A DNA stretch of 36,487 bases from a virus: the IMG/VR virus record IMGVR_UViG_3300029448_000148, positions 1 through 36,487 of that record; one strand, 5' to 3'. A model generated the notes under the pieces. The model ran no database searches and was not told where the DNA came from. It saw only the letters and a program-made list of their open reading frames with translations. Position 1 is the first letter of the stretch, and each line of letters starts with the position of its first letter. The position numbers were made by a program, and so were the translations under genes. Shown one piece after another: positions 26,497-33,251 of this stretch.

Positions 26497-27159
26497 ATGT
26501 CTAAACAGTATTTCGATTACCTTCCAGATTTTGCTTATGTAAGTCGTGAACCAGATTCAAAAATTTCAGATTACATTACTCTAAAAAATATTTTTAGAAG
26601 AATAAAACTAACTGATCAAGTTTTAAATGATATAACTAACTTCACAAAATATAAAATTATAGGAGATGAAAGACCTGATCAGGTTGCTTATAAACTTTAT
26701 GGTGATTCAAATTTAGATTGGTTGGTGATGTTAGCAAATAATACACTAAATCAATTTGAAGAATGGCCAATGAGTCAAACTTCACAATATAATTACCTAA
26801 TTAAAAAGTATGGAACAGAGGAAAACTTATCTTTACCTCATCATTATGAAACAGAACAAGTAAAAGATAATAATAATGGTGTTGTTATTGTTAAAAAAGG
26901 AATCACAGTTCCAAAAAATTACACTGTGCAGTTTCTTAGTGGAGGATCAATCATTACATTAAATCCAGTGACAACTATTTCCAATTATGAGTATGAGGAA
27001 AAAATACAAACAAATAGAAGAAACATCTATGTTCTTAAAGGTAAATTTGTTAGTCTGGCATTAGACTTAATTAAAAAGCAATTAATTAATTTAAAAGGAT
27101 CTTCACAGTATCAGTCAGTTGATCTCTCTATTGCAGATAATATTAAACTATATCAATAA
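26497..27159 (+). CDS. 53: gp53-type baseplate wedge protein, 220 aa
   Basis: It has the gp53 core: MSKQYFDYLPDFAYV, NIFRRIKLTDQVLND, then GDERPDQVAYKLYGDSNLDW and LVMLANN. Length is close to T4 gp53 (about 196 aa). In T4, gp53 joins neighbouring wedges during baseplate assembly. It is the last gene of the plus-strand late operon and is followed by a terminator that separates it from the convergent gp32 unit. Confidence 0.92.
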   Translation: MSKQYFDYLPDFAYVSREPDSKISDYITLKNIFRRIKLTDQVLNDITNFTKYKIIGDERPDQVAYKLYGDSNLDWLVMLANNTLNQFEEWPMSQTSQYNYLIKKYGTEENLSLPHHYETEQVKDNNNGVVIVKKGITVPKNYTVQFLSGGSIITLNPVTTISNYEYEEKIQTNRRNIYVLKGKFVSLALDLIKKQLINLKGSSQYQSVDLSIADNIKLYQ

Positions 27160-27165
27160 AATCCT

Positions 27166-27207
27166 AAAGGGGTCATTTTTTACCTGGATTTTTTTTGCCC
27201 CTTTTTT
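27166..27207 (+). terminator. Terminator after the gp53 operon
   Basis: AAAGGGG (27166-27172) pairs with CCCCTTT (27198-27204), and T residues continue to 27207. The loop of about 25 bases is T-rich, so the structure is weaker than the others here. Confidence 0.6.
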
Positions 27208-27232
27208 GGAATTAAAGTTCAATTTTGCTCAC

Positions 27233-27256
27233 AAAAAAGGGAGGCATACACCTCCC
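27233..27256 (-). terminator. Rho-independent terminator after gp32
   Basis: On the minus strand GGGAGG-TGTATG-CCTCCC is followed by TTTTTT. It ends the gp32 transcript and faces the plus-strand terminator. Confidence 0.92.
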
Positions 27257-27284
27257 TCTATGATTATTATATTCTAATCATACT

Positions 27285-28217
27285 TCATCCATCAGCGAGC
27301 TTTGCAAAGTAATCCATAGGATCATCATCGTCATTAGAAGATGATTCTTCTTTAACAACTTTTGATGCTTGGAAAGAATCCTCAAGTTTTTTGAGAACTT
27401 CTTCTTCACTAACTGATTTTTGTTCTGTTGCTGCGTAATTGTCATATTGCGTCTCTTCCTCTACTGATTTGCGAATGGACTTATTGCCCAGAACATAATC
27501 AACTCTCTTCTTCAGTTCATCATAAGATTTGAACTGATCAGCAGCAGTAAAGGCAGTGAGAGAATATTCTTTTTTCCAGAGTGCTTCCATAGCATCATCA
27601 TCTTCTAGAAGTGGTGAAACTGCTGCAAACTCAGAAGAATCATAGTTCCAGTAACCTGCAACCTTCTTCAACTTCAGTTTGAAATTAGCACCCTGCCAGA
27701 AGTCAAAAGGATTGATTGGAGTCTCATCCTCAAACTCAGGTTGCATTGCTTCCATAATCTTATCAAAGATCTTCTTACCAAACTTATAGAGGAATACACC
27801 TCCTTCATTATGTGGATTAGCAGGATCTTTGACAACATAAATGTTGGCATAGAAAGAAAGTTTACGCTTTTGCTTGCGCACAACATCTTTGTCTGATTCA
27901 TTACCACTGTTCCATAGTTCCCTGTTCAATTCTCCAACAGGATCCTTTCCTCCCACAGTAGTTAAGGAGTTTTCAATATACCATCCACCAGGTCCTTGAA
28001 AGGCGTGAGAGAAGAGTTTTACCCAAGGAAGATCTTCTCCTTCTGGAGCAGGTAGGAAGCGAATTACTGCATACCCATTACCAGACTTATCCATTTCTGG
28101 TTTCCAAAGGCGTTCATCTGCACCTCCACCAGTATTGTTCATCTTCTCTACTTCTTTCACAAGTTTAGATGTGAGAGAACCAAGTGAAGATTGCTTTTTC
28201 AGGTCATTAAAAGACAT
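27285..28217 (-). CDS. 32: Single-stranded DNA-binding protein gp32, 310 aa
   Basis: The core matches T4 gp32 (about 301 aa): an N-terminal self-assembly helix (MSFNDLKKQSSLGSLTSKLV), YAVIRFLPAPEGEDLPWVKL, GGWYIENSL, YANIYVVKDPANPHNEGGVF then LYKFGKKIFDKI, and an acidic C-terminus that in T4 recruits partner proteins. The T4 zinc ligands are mostly missing: His71 is kept, but no Cys is present in the matching region (71-105). It coats ssDNA during replication and recombination. It has its own sigma70-like promoter and terminator. Confidence 0.95.
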   Translation of the reverse strand: MSFNDLKKQSSLGSLTSKLVKEVEKMNNTGGGADERLWKPEMDKSGNGYAVIRFLPAPEGEDLPWVKLFSHAFQGPGGWYIENSLTTVGGKDPVGELNRELWNSGNESDKDVVRKQKRKLSFYANIYVVKDPANPHNEGGVFLYKFGKKIFDKIMEAMQPEFEDETPINPFDFWQGANFKLKLKKVAGYWNYDSSEFAAVSPLLEDDDAMEALWKKEYSLTAFTAADQFKSYDELKKRVDYVLGNKSIRKSVEEETQYDNYAATEQKSVSEEEVLKKLEDSFQASKVVKEESSSNDDDDPMDYFAKLADG

Positions 28218-28281
28218 GTATTCTCCGTATTAGTTGTATTTGGTCTGTGTCCCTTAGCTTGGTAGAGGATCAGGCAGCCTC

Positions 28282-28309
28282 ATTCTAACCTATGTAGATG
28301 TGTTGTCAA
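28282..28309 (-). promoter_or_regulatory. Sigma70-like promoter for gp32
   Basis: On the minus strand TTGACA, a 16-base spacer and TAGAAT (one change from TATAAT) lie 65 bases upstream of the gp32 ATG. It overlaps the 3' end of the DUF1825 gene. It would allow gp32 to be read alone. Confidence 0.65.
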
Positions 28310-28628
28310 GGGATAGTTTCATGTTTTTAATAATTGAACCCATGTTTGAAAACACATATCCCAAATCTACACCAGGAGGAAAACCCAGTTTTTTTGCTTG
28401 ATCAATTATTTCTTCTTTCATTTTTTTAGCTTCATCATCATCAGACAAACAAAGTCTAGTATAAAGAGTATGTTGTTTGTTTAATAACTTCTCTAAAGTA
28501 TTAATGTGTTCTAATTTTTCTTCTCTTCCCATAGTGGGAAAATTAAAAACTGCTTTGTAAATATTATCTTGAAGTTCTGTAATTTCTTCTATTTCGTCTT
28601 TGACAAATTCTGATTCAAAGAAACTCAT
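28290..28628 (-). CDS. DUF1825 family protein, 112 aa
   Basis: The sequence fits the DUF1825 family, which is common in cyanobacteria and cyanophages: MSFFESEFVKDEIEEITELQ, FNFPTMGREEKLEHINTLEK, LYTRLCLSDDDEAKKMKEEI, and a final helix. It is all helical with no enzyme motif; function is unknown. The ATG overlaps the gp59 stop (ATGA), so it is coupled to the helicase loader. The host family link suggests old gene exchange with cyanobacteria. Confidence 0.85.
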   Translation of the reverse strand: MSFFESEFVKDEIEEITELQDNIYKAVFNFPTMGREEKLEHINTLEKLLNKQHTLYTRLCLSDDDEAKKMKEEIIDQAKKLGFPPGVDLGYVFSNMGSIIKNMKLSLDNTST

Positions 28629-29227
28629 AGTCCTACTACCTGTTTAAGAATTTTTTTATAATGAAATACATTAATATCTAGGAAGGAAATATATTTATCA
28701 ACTCTCATTGAGATAAATTCCCATACAGGATCATCCATCTTTTTATCAAAATCTTTTTTAAATCCAATAATTTTTTCTAAGATAATAAAAGATTCAATTG
28801 AAATACTATTTTGCAAAAGTTCTTTTATTATAATTGGATGTTTGCTTTCCTCAATTTTAAATACATCATCAAATTTTCTTTCAGAAAACAGTTTATCCAT
28901 CTGTTCTCTAAACAAATAAGACATAGATTGTTTTCTTTTTTTCCAATCTACATAATTACCTTCACCATTCCTAACAATTTCACCAATCCAAAGTGATTGT
29001 GGATTATCACAAGAAATAAAATTAGATACAAAGAACTCAACTACTTCACCATCAGTTTTTTGTCTGCTCAATTTTTCAAAAAAGTATCTATCTCTTCTTT
29101 TATAAAAACTTTGAACAGTTGCACGGGACTTACCACCATATTTGTGATAATCATACTTTGGTTTAGTAAAATGGTTTTTCAATCCCAAATAGGATTTATA
29201 CGCATCAAATGGTGTCACTTTAATCAT
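28625..29227 (-). CDS. 59: gp59-type loader of DNA helicase, 200 aa
   Basis: The opening MIKVTPFDAYKSYLGLKNHF followed by TKPKYDYHKYGGKSRATVQS, then FYKRRDRYFFEKLSR and VEFFVSNFISC, matches T4 gp59 (about 217 aa). In T4, gp59 binds fork DNA and gp32 and loads the gp41 helicase. It is basic and mainly helical, as expected. Its place two genes upstream of gp32 fits that partnership. Confidence 0.92.
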   Translation of the reverse strand: MIKVTPFDAYKSYLGLKNHFTKPKYDYHKYGGKSRATVQSFYKRRDRYFFEKLSRQKTDGEVVEFFVSNFISCDNPQSLWIGEIVRNGEGNYVDWKKRKQSMSYLFREQMDKLFSERKFDDVFKIEESKHPIIIKELLQNSISIESFIILEKIIGFKKDFDKKMDDPVWEFISMRVDKYISFLDINVFHYKKILKQVVGL

Positions 29228-29250
29228 CTAATTCTTCAAATTGAATAATA

Positions 29251-29511
29251 CTATAGTGGGAGTTTAGCACGTGAGGTTCTCTTCAATAAATTGAGTTCCA
29301 TTGCTTCAGCCTTCAATTTTTCTTTTAGTGGTTTAGTCACTAATTTAGGAACTGATTCTACATCAATACCATTTTCTTCACAAAAGAAGACAATAGCATC
29401 AATATATTTCATGTCCTTATTTTTAAGGACTGTTTTTTCGATTTCTTCTGTGAACTTCTTGGAAGAATAGAACTTCTTCTCAATTAATTCAGTTATAGTT
29501 GGTTCAGGCAT
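29251..29511 (-). CDS. 33: gp33-type late transcription co-activator, 86 aa
   Basis: The start is the ATG at 29511 (MPEPTITELIEKKFYSSKKF), overlapping the nuclease gene by eight bases; a longer upstream reading is unlikely. The middle has TVLKNKDMKYIDAIVFFCEE then NGIDVESVPKLVTKPLKEKL, typical of cyanophage gp33. In T4, gp33 links RNA polymerase to the sliding clamp for late promoters. It is smaller than T4 gp33 (112 aa). It fits with the NATAAATA motifs in this window. Confidence 0.88.
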   Translation of the reverse strand: MPEPTITELIEKKFYSSKKFTEEIEKTVLKNKDMKYIDAIVFFCEENGIDVESVPKLVTKPLKEKLKAEAMELNLLKRTSRAKLPL

Positions 29512-30166
29512 TTTGCAGTTTAAATTCAACAAACTCGCTAATGTAATCTGAGAGCAAATTAATGTACTTTCTTTTGTCATACTCTTCATAAACTTTTACT
29601 TCACCATTTTCACATGACATGATGATGACAAATTTCTCTACCATTATACCAGTCATCTCATATAACATGCAAGCATATGCTGCACACTGTACAAAATGAT
29701 GATCAACCCAATTTCTGGGTTTTGGTTTCTTGCTGGTCTTAAAATCAATTACAGCAAGTTCGCCATCATATTCAGCAATACAATCTACACTACCAGCAAC
29801 ACCCAATTTATAACTGAACAGAGATTGTTCAAGAGCATGGATATTATCAATTTTATTCAAAGTAGGTTTAGCCTGTTTGAATAACATCTCTGATAGAGGT
29901 TGAACACTTGGTAGTTCACTATTTTTTAGATAATACTCACTAAGAGTGTGCATATCTGTGCCTCTTGAAGTTGCCTGTTTAGTAACTTTATTGGCTTCAT
30001 CATTACCAACCTTTGCTCTCCATGCTCTGAAGATTTCACGATTAATGTGACTAATAATTGATGTAATTGAAACTAACTTTTGTCCATCAGGAGCATCATA
30101 ATATCTAACTCCTTGAATCATCTGTCTTTCAAGTTTTGGATAATCAATTTCAATATGGTTAAACAT
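29504..30166 (-). CDS. RecB/Cas4-like PD-(D/E)xK exonuclease, 220 aa
   Basis: The nuclease core is visible: RGTDMH with His73 and Glu77, then GVAGSVDCIAEYDGELAVID with Asp128, and Asp141-Phe-Lys143 (VIDFKTSKK). This is the metal-binding pattern of RecB/Cas4-type exonucleases. A C-terminal helix (YDKRKYINLLSDYISEFVEF) completes the fold. The ATG overlaps the phoH stop as TAATG. It probably processes DNA ends in phage recombination or host DNA breakdown; the substrate is unknown. Confidence 0.85.
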   Translation of the reverse strand: MFNHIEIDYPKLERQMIQGVRYYDAPDGQKLVSITSIISHINREIFRAWRAKVGNDEANKVTKQATSRGTDMHTLSEYYLKNSELPSVQPLSEMLFKQAKPTLNKIDNIHALEQSLFSYKLGVAGSVDCIAEYDGELAVIDFKTSKKPKPRNWVDHHFVQCAAYACMLYEMTGIMVEKFVIIMSCENGEVKVYEEYDKRKYINLLSDYISEFVEFKLQNA

Positions 30167-30939
30167 TAGAGTCCTAATTCAAGTTTAGTAGTGATGTATT
30201 CCTTAACAAATCCACTTCTGCAAATGTCTTCTGCTTGGAATTCAATTATATCAAAGGATGGCATGTTGCCTAAAATTCTCATGAAATCAATAATACCATT
30301 CTTTTCTGTTAGTTTTACTAAATCAGTTTGAGTAGCATCACCACAAAACATGATCTTTGAATTTTCACCAACTCTAGTGATAATAGAGTCTAGTTCATGA
30401 AAATTTAGGTTTTGAAATTCATCAACAATAAGGATAGCATTATCAAATGTTGTACCTCTGATGTATGATGTGCTCCAAAAACTAATAGTTCCTTGAGACT
30501 TCAAATTATTATACAACATTTCAAAAGAATTGTCATCAGGCATCTCAAACATGTATTTGACCATGTTTTTATATGGAATCTGATAAATGTCAGATTTATC
30601 TTCATGATCACCTGGTAAGAAACCAATCTCTCTGGTGGGTACAAGAGACCTAATGATGTAAATCTTATGGTAAGGTGAATTTACATCTAAGACTTGTTGT
30701 AGGGCATTATACAATGTGATAAAGGTCTTTCCTGTGCCAGCACAACCATAGGCAACCATATTTTTATCATCTTTATATGAATCAAAAAATTTTTCTTGGT
30801 TTTCTGTCAGAGGTTCAATCTTTTTAATATACTCAAGATTGATAGGTTTTTTCCTTTTCATTTGTCTATTACTCATACCAAATGGAACTGGGTTGGTGCC
30901 AATACCTGACGATGATGAACTTTTTCTTTTAGCTGGCAT
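30166..30939 (-). CDS. phoH: PhoH-like P-loop ATPase, 257 aa
   Basis: A Walker A motif GCAGTGKT is at residues 65-72 and a Walker B ILIVDEFQN at 169-177 (Asp173, Glu174). PTREIGFLPGD and a late FCGDATQTDL motif are also typical of the PhoH family. A basic N-terminal tail (MPAKRKSSSSSGIG) precedes it. phoH is a very common cyanophage marker gene; its role in infection is still unclear, and a tie to phosphate stress is not established. It is coupled to the nuclease gene by TAATG. Confidence 0.95.
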   Translation of the reverse strand: MPAKRKSSSSSGIGTNPVPFGMSNRQMKRKKPINLEYIKKIEPLTENQEKFFDSYKDDKNMVAYGCAGTGKTFITLYNALQQVLDVNSPYHKIYIIRSLVPTREIGFLPGDHEDKSDIYQIPYKNMVKYMFEMPDDNSFEMLYNNLKSQGTISFWSTSYIRGTTFDNAILIVDEFQNLNFHELDSIITRVGENSKIMFCGDATQTDLVKLTEKNGIIDFMRILGNMPSFDIIEFQAEDICRSGFVKEYITTKLELGL

Positions 30940-30959
30940 ATGTTATAAGAGATTAAGAT

Positions 30960-31208
30960 TTATCCGTAGTAACGATTTTTACGAACTGTAGCACCTGGTT
31001 GTTTAGATGCTCTGTCTAGGACTTCATTCCACCCATTAGATTTAGCTTCACCAGTCCATTTAAATTCTGTATCAATTCCTCCACAACCTTCTGACCAATC
31101 TTTATCCCAACCAGGATTTTCTTTTCTCCACTCATCATATGCTTTCATGGTCATACTAAGAGTTTTCTTTTCTTTAGTTTCCAAATTAATAACAGGGTAT
31201 GTAGGCAT
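30960..31208 (-). CDS. Conserved cyanophage protein, 82 aa
   Basis: The protein begins MPTYPVINLETKEKKTLSMT, then YDEWRKENPGWDKDWSEGCG and a basic end. It is Trp-rich (five Trp) and resembles small proteins found beside phoH in other T4-like cyanophages. Only one Cys is present, so a zinc ribbon is unlikely. An AATAAATA motif (31231-31238) lies 23 bases upstream. Function is not known. Confidence 0.85.
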   Translation of the reverse strand: MPTYPVINLETKEKKTLSMTMKAYDEWRKENPGWDKDWSEGCGGIDTEFKWTGEAKSNGWNEVLDRASKQPGATVRKNRYYG

Positions 31209-31230
31209 ATATGTTTTCCTTGTGTGTTAA

Positions 31231-31238
31231 TATTTATT
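31231..31238 (-). promoter_or_regulatory. Putative late promoter AATAAATA
   Basis: Minus-strand AATAAATA lies 23 bases upstream of the 82-aa gene before phoH, next to the thyX stop. Motif match only. Confidence 0.4.
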
Positions 31239-31869
31239 ACCAGTTTAATGCTTGAGATATTGTAGGAAATTGTTCTTTGAAAATTGCTTTACATTCATTA
31301 GCAAGATCCATATGTTCCTTCTGTGTGCCATTAGCAGATCTCAGTTCAATATAATGAACCCATGATCGCACTGAACCGCTCATGTACATTCTTGTTGGAA
31401 CTGCCAGTGGAAGCACCATACGAGCACATTCCTTTGCCACTCCTCTCTCCAACATCTGTTGATACAGTGCCATAGAAGAGTCAAATAGAGTCTGCATCTG
31501 TAACTCAAGGTTCTGACGTACAAATGGGTCAAGATCATCAGTAGAGTTCTGACGATTTTTAGTATCTTGACGTCTCAGTTCAGGCAAGGCAATAGTTTTA
31601 CCAAGCAGAGATGAATCTGCATACCTTTGTGAAAATTCCTGGAATGTAAAAGACCTATGACGCAGAACTTGAGCTGCTATTGCTCTAGTTGTTTCCAACT
31701 CAATAGACAGGTATGCCTGCTCAAAGATACTCCAGTGTTTATGTTTGATACAGTACTTAATGAGACCTTCAAAGGAATCATTATCCTGATTAGAGGGATT
31801 ACTTACTCTGGCACAGTAAGCAATTTGCTTTTCTGCATCAGGAGTTACTGAAATAAGTTTTGCTGTCAT
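31237..31869 (-). CDS. thyX: FAD-dependent thymidylate synthase ThyX, 210 aa
   Basis: The signature RHRx7S is exact (Arg70-His71-Arg72 ... Ser80, followed by QRYAD). Other ThyX features are AYCARVSNPSNQ near the N-terminus and RMVLPLAVPTRMYMSGSVRS then WVHYIELRS near the C-terminus. ThyX makes dTMP from dUMP with methylene-THF, FAD and NADPH. Length is usual for the family. It supplies thymidine for this AT-rich phage genome. Its ATG overlaps the upstream small gene (ATGA). Confidence 0.97.
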   Translation of the reverse strand: MTAKLISVTPDAEKQIAYCARVSNPSNQDNDSFEGLIKYCIKHKHWSIFEQAYLSIELETTRAIAAQVLRHRSFTFQEFSQRYADSSLLGKTIALPELRRQDTKNRQNSTDDLDPFVRQNLELQMQTLFDSSMALYQQMLERGVAKECARMVLPLAVPTRMYMSGSVRSWVHYIELRSANGTQKEHMDLANECKAIFKEQFPTISQALNW

Positions 31870-32036
31870 TGCTTCTCTGCTTTTCTTACTTTTTTGAGTT
31901 CTTTGAGTTCTACTTTAATTTGTTGATAAGCATCCTCTGATGAAATTCTTTTACTTATTTCTAAACAAGTAATTACTTCAACTCTTGTGCCAAAATGTTG
32001 AAGTGCTCTTTCAAATGTGTCTAGTTCTTCATACAT
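31866..32036 (-). CDS. Small helical protein upstream of thyX, 56 aa
   Basis: The start is the ATG at 32036, seven bases after a strong GAGGAG; a TTG at 32051 is rejected. The product is helical (MYEELDTFERALQHFGTRVE then VITCLEISKRISSEDAYQQI and a Lys-rich end). It overlaps thyX by ATGA, so the two are probably co-translated. I recall similar short proteins in other cyanophages; no function is known. Confidence 0.82.
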   Translation of the reverse strand: MYEELDTFERALQHFGTRVEVITCLEISKRISSEDAYQQIKVELKELKKVRKAEKQ

Positions 32037-32047
32037 GGATATTCTCC

Positions 32048-32218
32048 TCAATCTTGATACCCATCATCATCATCAAAAATTTCTTCATAATCAACAATAG
32101 GTGCTTGATATTTAGTCTTGTTAGTGTATGCTTCTACATCAGAAAAAACCTCAGATTCTAGAGCATCAACTAAAAGTCTCAGGTTTCTAACTATCAATTT
32201 GAGTTTATCTTTTTCCAT
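32048..32218 (-). CDS. Small acidic protein, 56 aa
   Basis: The ATG at 32218 gives MEKDKLKLIVRNLRLLVDAL, then an acidic tail ending DDDDGYQD. A GTG at 32251 is less likely because it would code through a terminator stem. The ATG follows the T-tract of that terminator directly and has no Shine-Dalgarno, which is unusual. Twelve bases separate its stop from the next gene. Confidence 0.72.
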   Translation of the reverse strand: MEKDKLKLIVRNLRLLVDALESEVFSDVEAYTNKTKYQAPIVDYEEIFDDDDGYQD

Positions 32219-32241
32219 AAAAAATGGGAGGTTTCCCCCCC
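32219..32241 (-). terminator. Rho-independent terminator abutting a start codon
   Basis: On the minus strand a six-pair stem (GGGGGG/CCTCCC, one G-T pair) encloses a GAAA loop and is followed by ATTTTTT, then at once by the ATG of the 56-aa gene. It would end the transcript from the promoter at 32640-32668. Confidence 0.85.
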
Positions 32242-32270
32242 ACAATAACACTATTCAATTGATTTGGCAA

Positions 32271-32375
32271 TTACTTGGTGTAAGTGCGTCCACGATAGCA
32301 GAAGGTGCCATGTGACTCCTTGTTCTCTACACAACGGGTATCATACTCAAGTTGGGTGAAAATTAACCTTCTCAT
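32271..32375 (-). CDS. Very short protein, 34 aa, with a YRGRTY motif
   Basis: The ATG at 32375 gives MRRLIFTQLEYDTRCVENKE then SHGTFCYRGRTYTK. The YRGxxY core resembles short cyanobacterial DUF4278-like proteins, but the match is too short to be sure. It ends 30 bases before a strong terminator and follows the 53-aa ORF by 30 bases. The conserved-looking sequence in a region with no longer ORF supports coding. Confidence 0.62.
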   Translation of the reverse strand: MRRLIFTQLEYDTRCVENKESHGTFCYRGRTYTK

Positions 32376-32405
32376 CTTTCGATGGATCCGTTTTTTCCCG
32401 TTCCT

Positions 32406-32567
32406 TCAGTCGTTTGCGTCCCAATAACAATCAGGATTTGACTCCTTCATAACCTCAATTAATTCAACCCTAACATCATTGTTAAGATTTTGATGATTCT
32501 TTATCCTTAGCATAATGCTGTCGGCATCAGAACAACTGATTGATGAATATAAAAGAAATTCTATCAT
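32406..32567 (-). CDS. Small protein, 53 aa, cyanophage-type
   Basis: The translation starts MIEFLLYSSISCSDADSIML, then IKNHQNLNNDVRVELIEVMK and ends CYWDAND. An N-terminal beta strand with a Cys, then helices, is reminiscent of small cyanophage proteins I have seen, function unknown. It is the first ORF after a perfect consensus promoter (32640-32668), with a leader of about 65 bases. There is no strong Shine-Dalgarno; GAACGGAGCGTTC may form a hairpin just before the start. Confidence 0.68.
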   Translation of the reverse strand: MIEFLLYSSISCSDADSIMLRIKNHQNLNNDVRVELIEVMKESNPDCYWDAND

Positions 32568-32639
32568 GGGATGAACGCTCCGTTCCTACGACTTACTTGC
32601 GTCTTACCTTACATAAAAGGTTTGATGAACGATAGAGTA

Positions 32640-32668
32640 ATTATAACTCTACAATATTTAGATGTCAA
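32640..32668 (-). promoter_or_regulatory. Perfect sigma70 consensus promoter
   Basis: On the minus strand TTGACA, exactly 17 bases, then TATAAT. It lies in the 129-base gap between the 49-aa and 53-aa genes and drives the 53-aa and 34-aa genes, probably early in infection by host polymerase. The terminator at 32219-32241 closes the unit. Confidence 0.9.
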
Positions 32669-32696
32669 GACTGCTTAATAATATAATTTGTATCAT

Positions 32697-32846
32697 TTAG
32701 AACTTGTTTCTCTTAGACTTATTATAAATGATCACTTCTTCTCCATCATGTGTGAAGACTAATTCATCATCATGATCCCAACAAAGTTCTTCAAATAATG
32801 CATTTAATTTCTCCATGTCCTCATAGAGAGCATTAGGATTATTCAT
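32697..32846 (-). CDS. Small acidic protein, 49 aa
   Basis: The ATG at 32846 overlaps the stop of the glutaredoxin-like gene as TAATG. The product reads MNNPNALYEDMEKLNALFEE, then LCWDHDDELVFTHDGEEV and a basic end. The helix-then-beta pattern and the coupling support a real gene. No function is known. Confidence 0.75.
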   Translation of the reverse strand: MNNPNALYEDMEKLNALFEELCWDHDDELVFTHDGEEVIIYNKSKRNKF

Positions 32847-33088
32847 TAGATATCTCCTAAAATTTTATTAGATTGTATATACTGAAGAGTTTCTTTTAAA
32901 CTGCCACGATGCTTGAGTCCAATAGCAATCTGTGGATACTCTGCATTGCCACCAAACTCTGCATGAAATTGCTTGTCTGTGAAATCTTCGTTCAAGAAGT
33001 ATTCATGGAAATCCTCATGAATACTTTTAAGGAGCATACCAGCACGCTCACATTCTTGACTGCCGTTACTATAAATTACTGCTTGCAT
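32846..33088 (-). CDS. Glutaredoxin-like protein lacking the nucleophilic Cys, 80 aa
   Basis: It aligns with the true glutaredoxin at 35301-35543: YSNGSQEC against YSKDGCPYC at the active site, then F-x2-K-x-F-x2-EFG-x-NA and later G-x-ETxxY. The CPYC motif is changed to SQEC, so the reactive N-terminal Cys is Ser10 and only Cys13 remains. A Pro in YPQIAIG fits the cis-Pro site. Redox activity as a dithiol enzyme is unlikely; it may be a scaffold or act in another way. Paralogy to the second glutaredoxin is directly visible. Confidence 0.8.
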   Translation of the reverse strand: MQAVIYSNGSQECERAGMLLKSIHEDFHEYFLNEDFTDKQFHAEFGGNAEYPQIAIGLKHRGSLKETLQYIQSNKILGDI

Positions 33089-33251
33089 TTTCGTATACTT
33101 CTTCGAAGGGGAATAAATTTTTTACTTCTCTTACTGGATTTGGAGATGATTTATGAACATAATGATAACGCACACATTGGAATTGTTTATCCCATGTTGT
33201 GACTGTGACATAATCATCAATCACGTTGCCTCCAATCATCTGATTTTTCAT
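33069..33251 (-). CDS. Small protein, 60 aa, unknown
   Basis: The ATG at 33251 gives MKNQMIGGNVIDDYVTVTTW then DKQFQCVRYHYVHKSSPNPV. An ATG at 33239 (MIGGNV) is also possible. It overlaps the 105-aa gene upstream by 35 bases and the glutaredoxin-like gene downstream by 20 bases. The beta-rich sequence suggests a small folded protein. No family is recognised. Confidence 0.72.
   Translation of the reverse strand: MKNQMIGGNVIDDYVTVTTWDKQFQCVRYHYVHKSSPNPVREVKNLFPFEEVYENASSNL

Noticed and set aside
27207-27284. Search for a CRISPR array or attachment site near the convergent terminators and tRNA-Leu
   Set aside because: No regular spaced repeats were seen, and no direct repeat of the tRNA 3' end was noticed elsewhere in the window.
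31866-32051. TTG start at 32051 for the gene before thyX
   Set aside because: The ATG at 32036 has a strong GAGGAG at the proper distance.
32219-32251. GTG start at 32251 extending the 56-aa gene by 11 residues
   Set aside because: The added residues are coded by the terminator stem and T-tract, and the ATG at 32218 starts a better protein.
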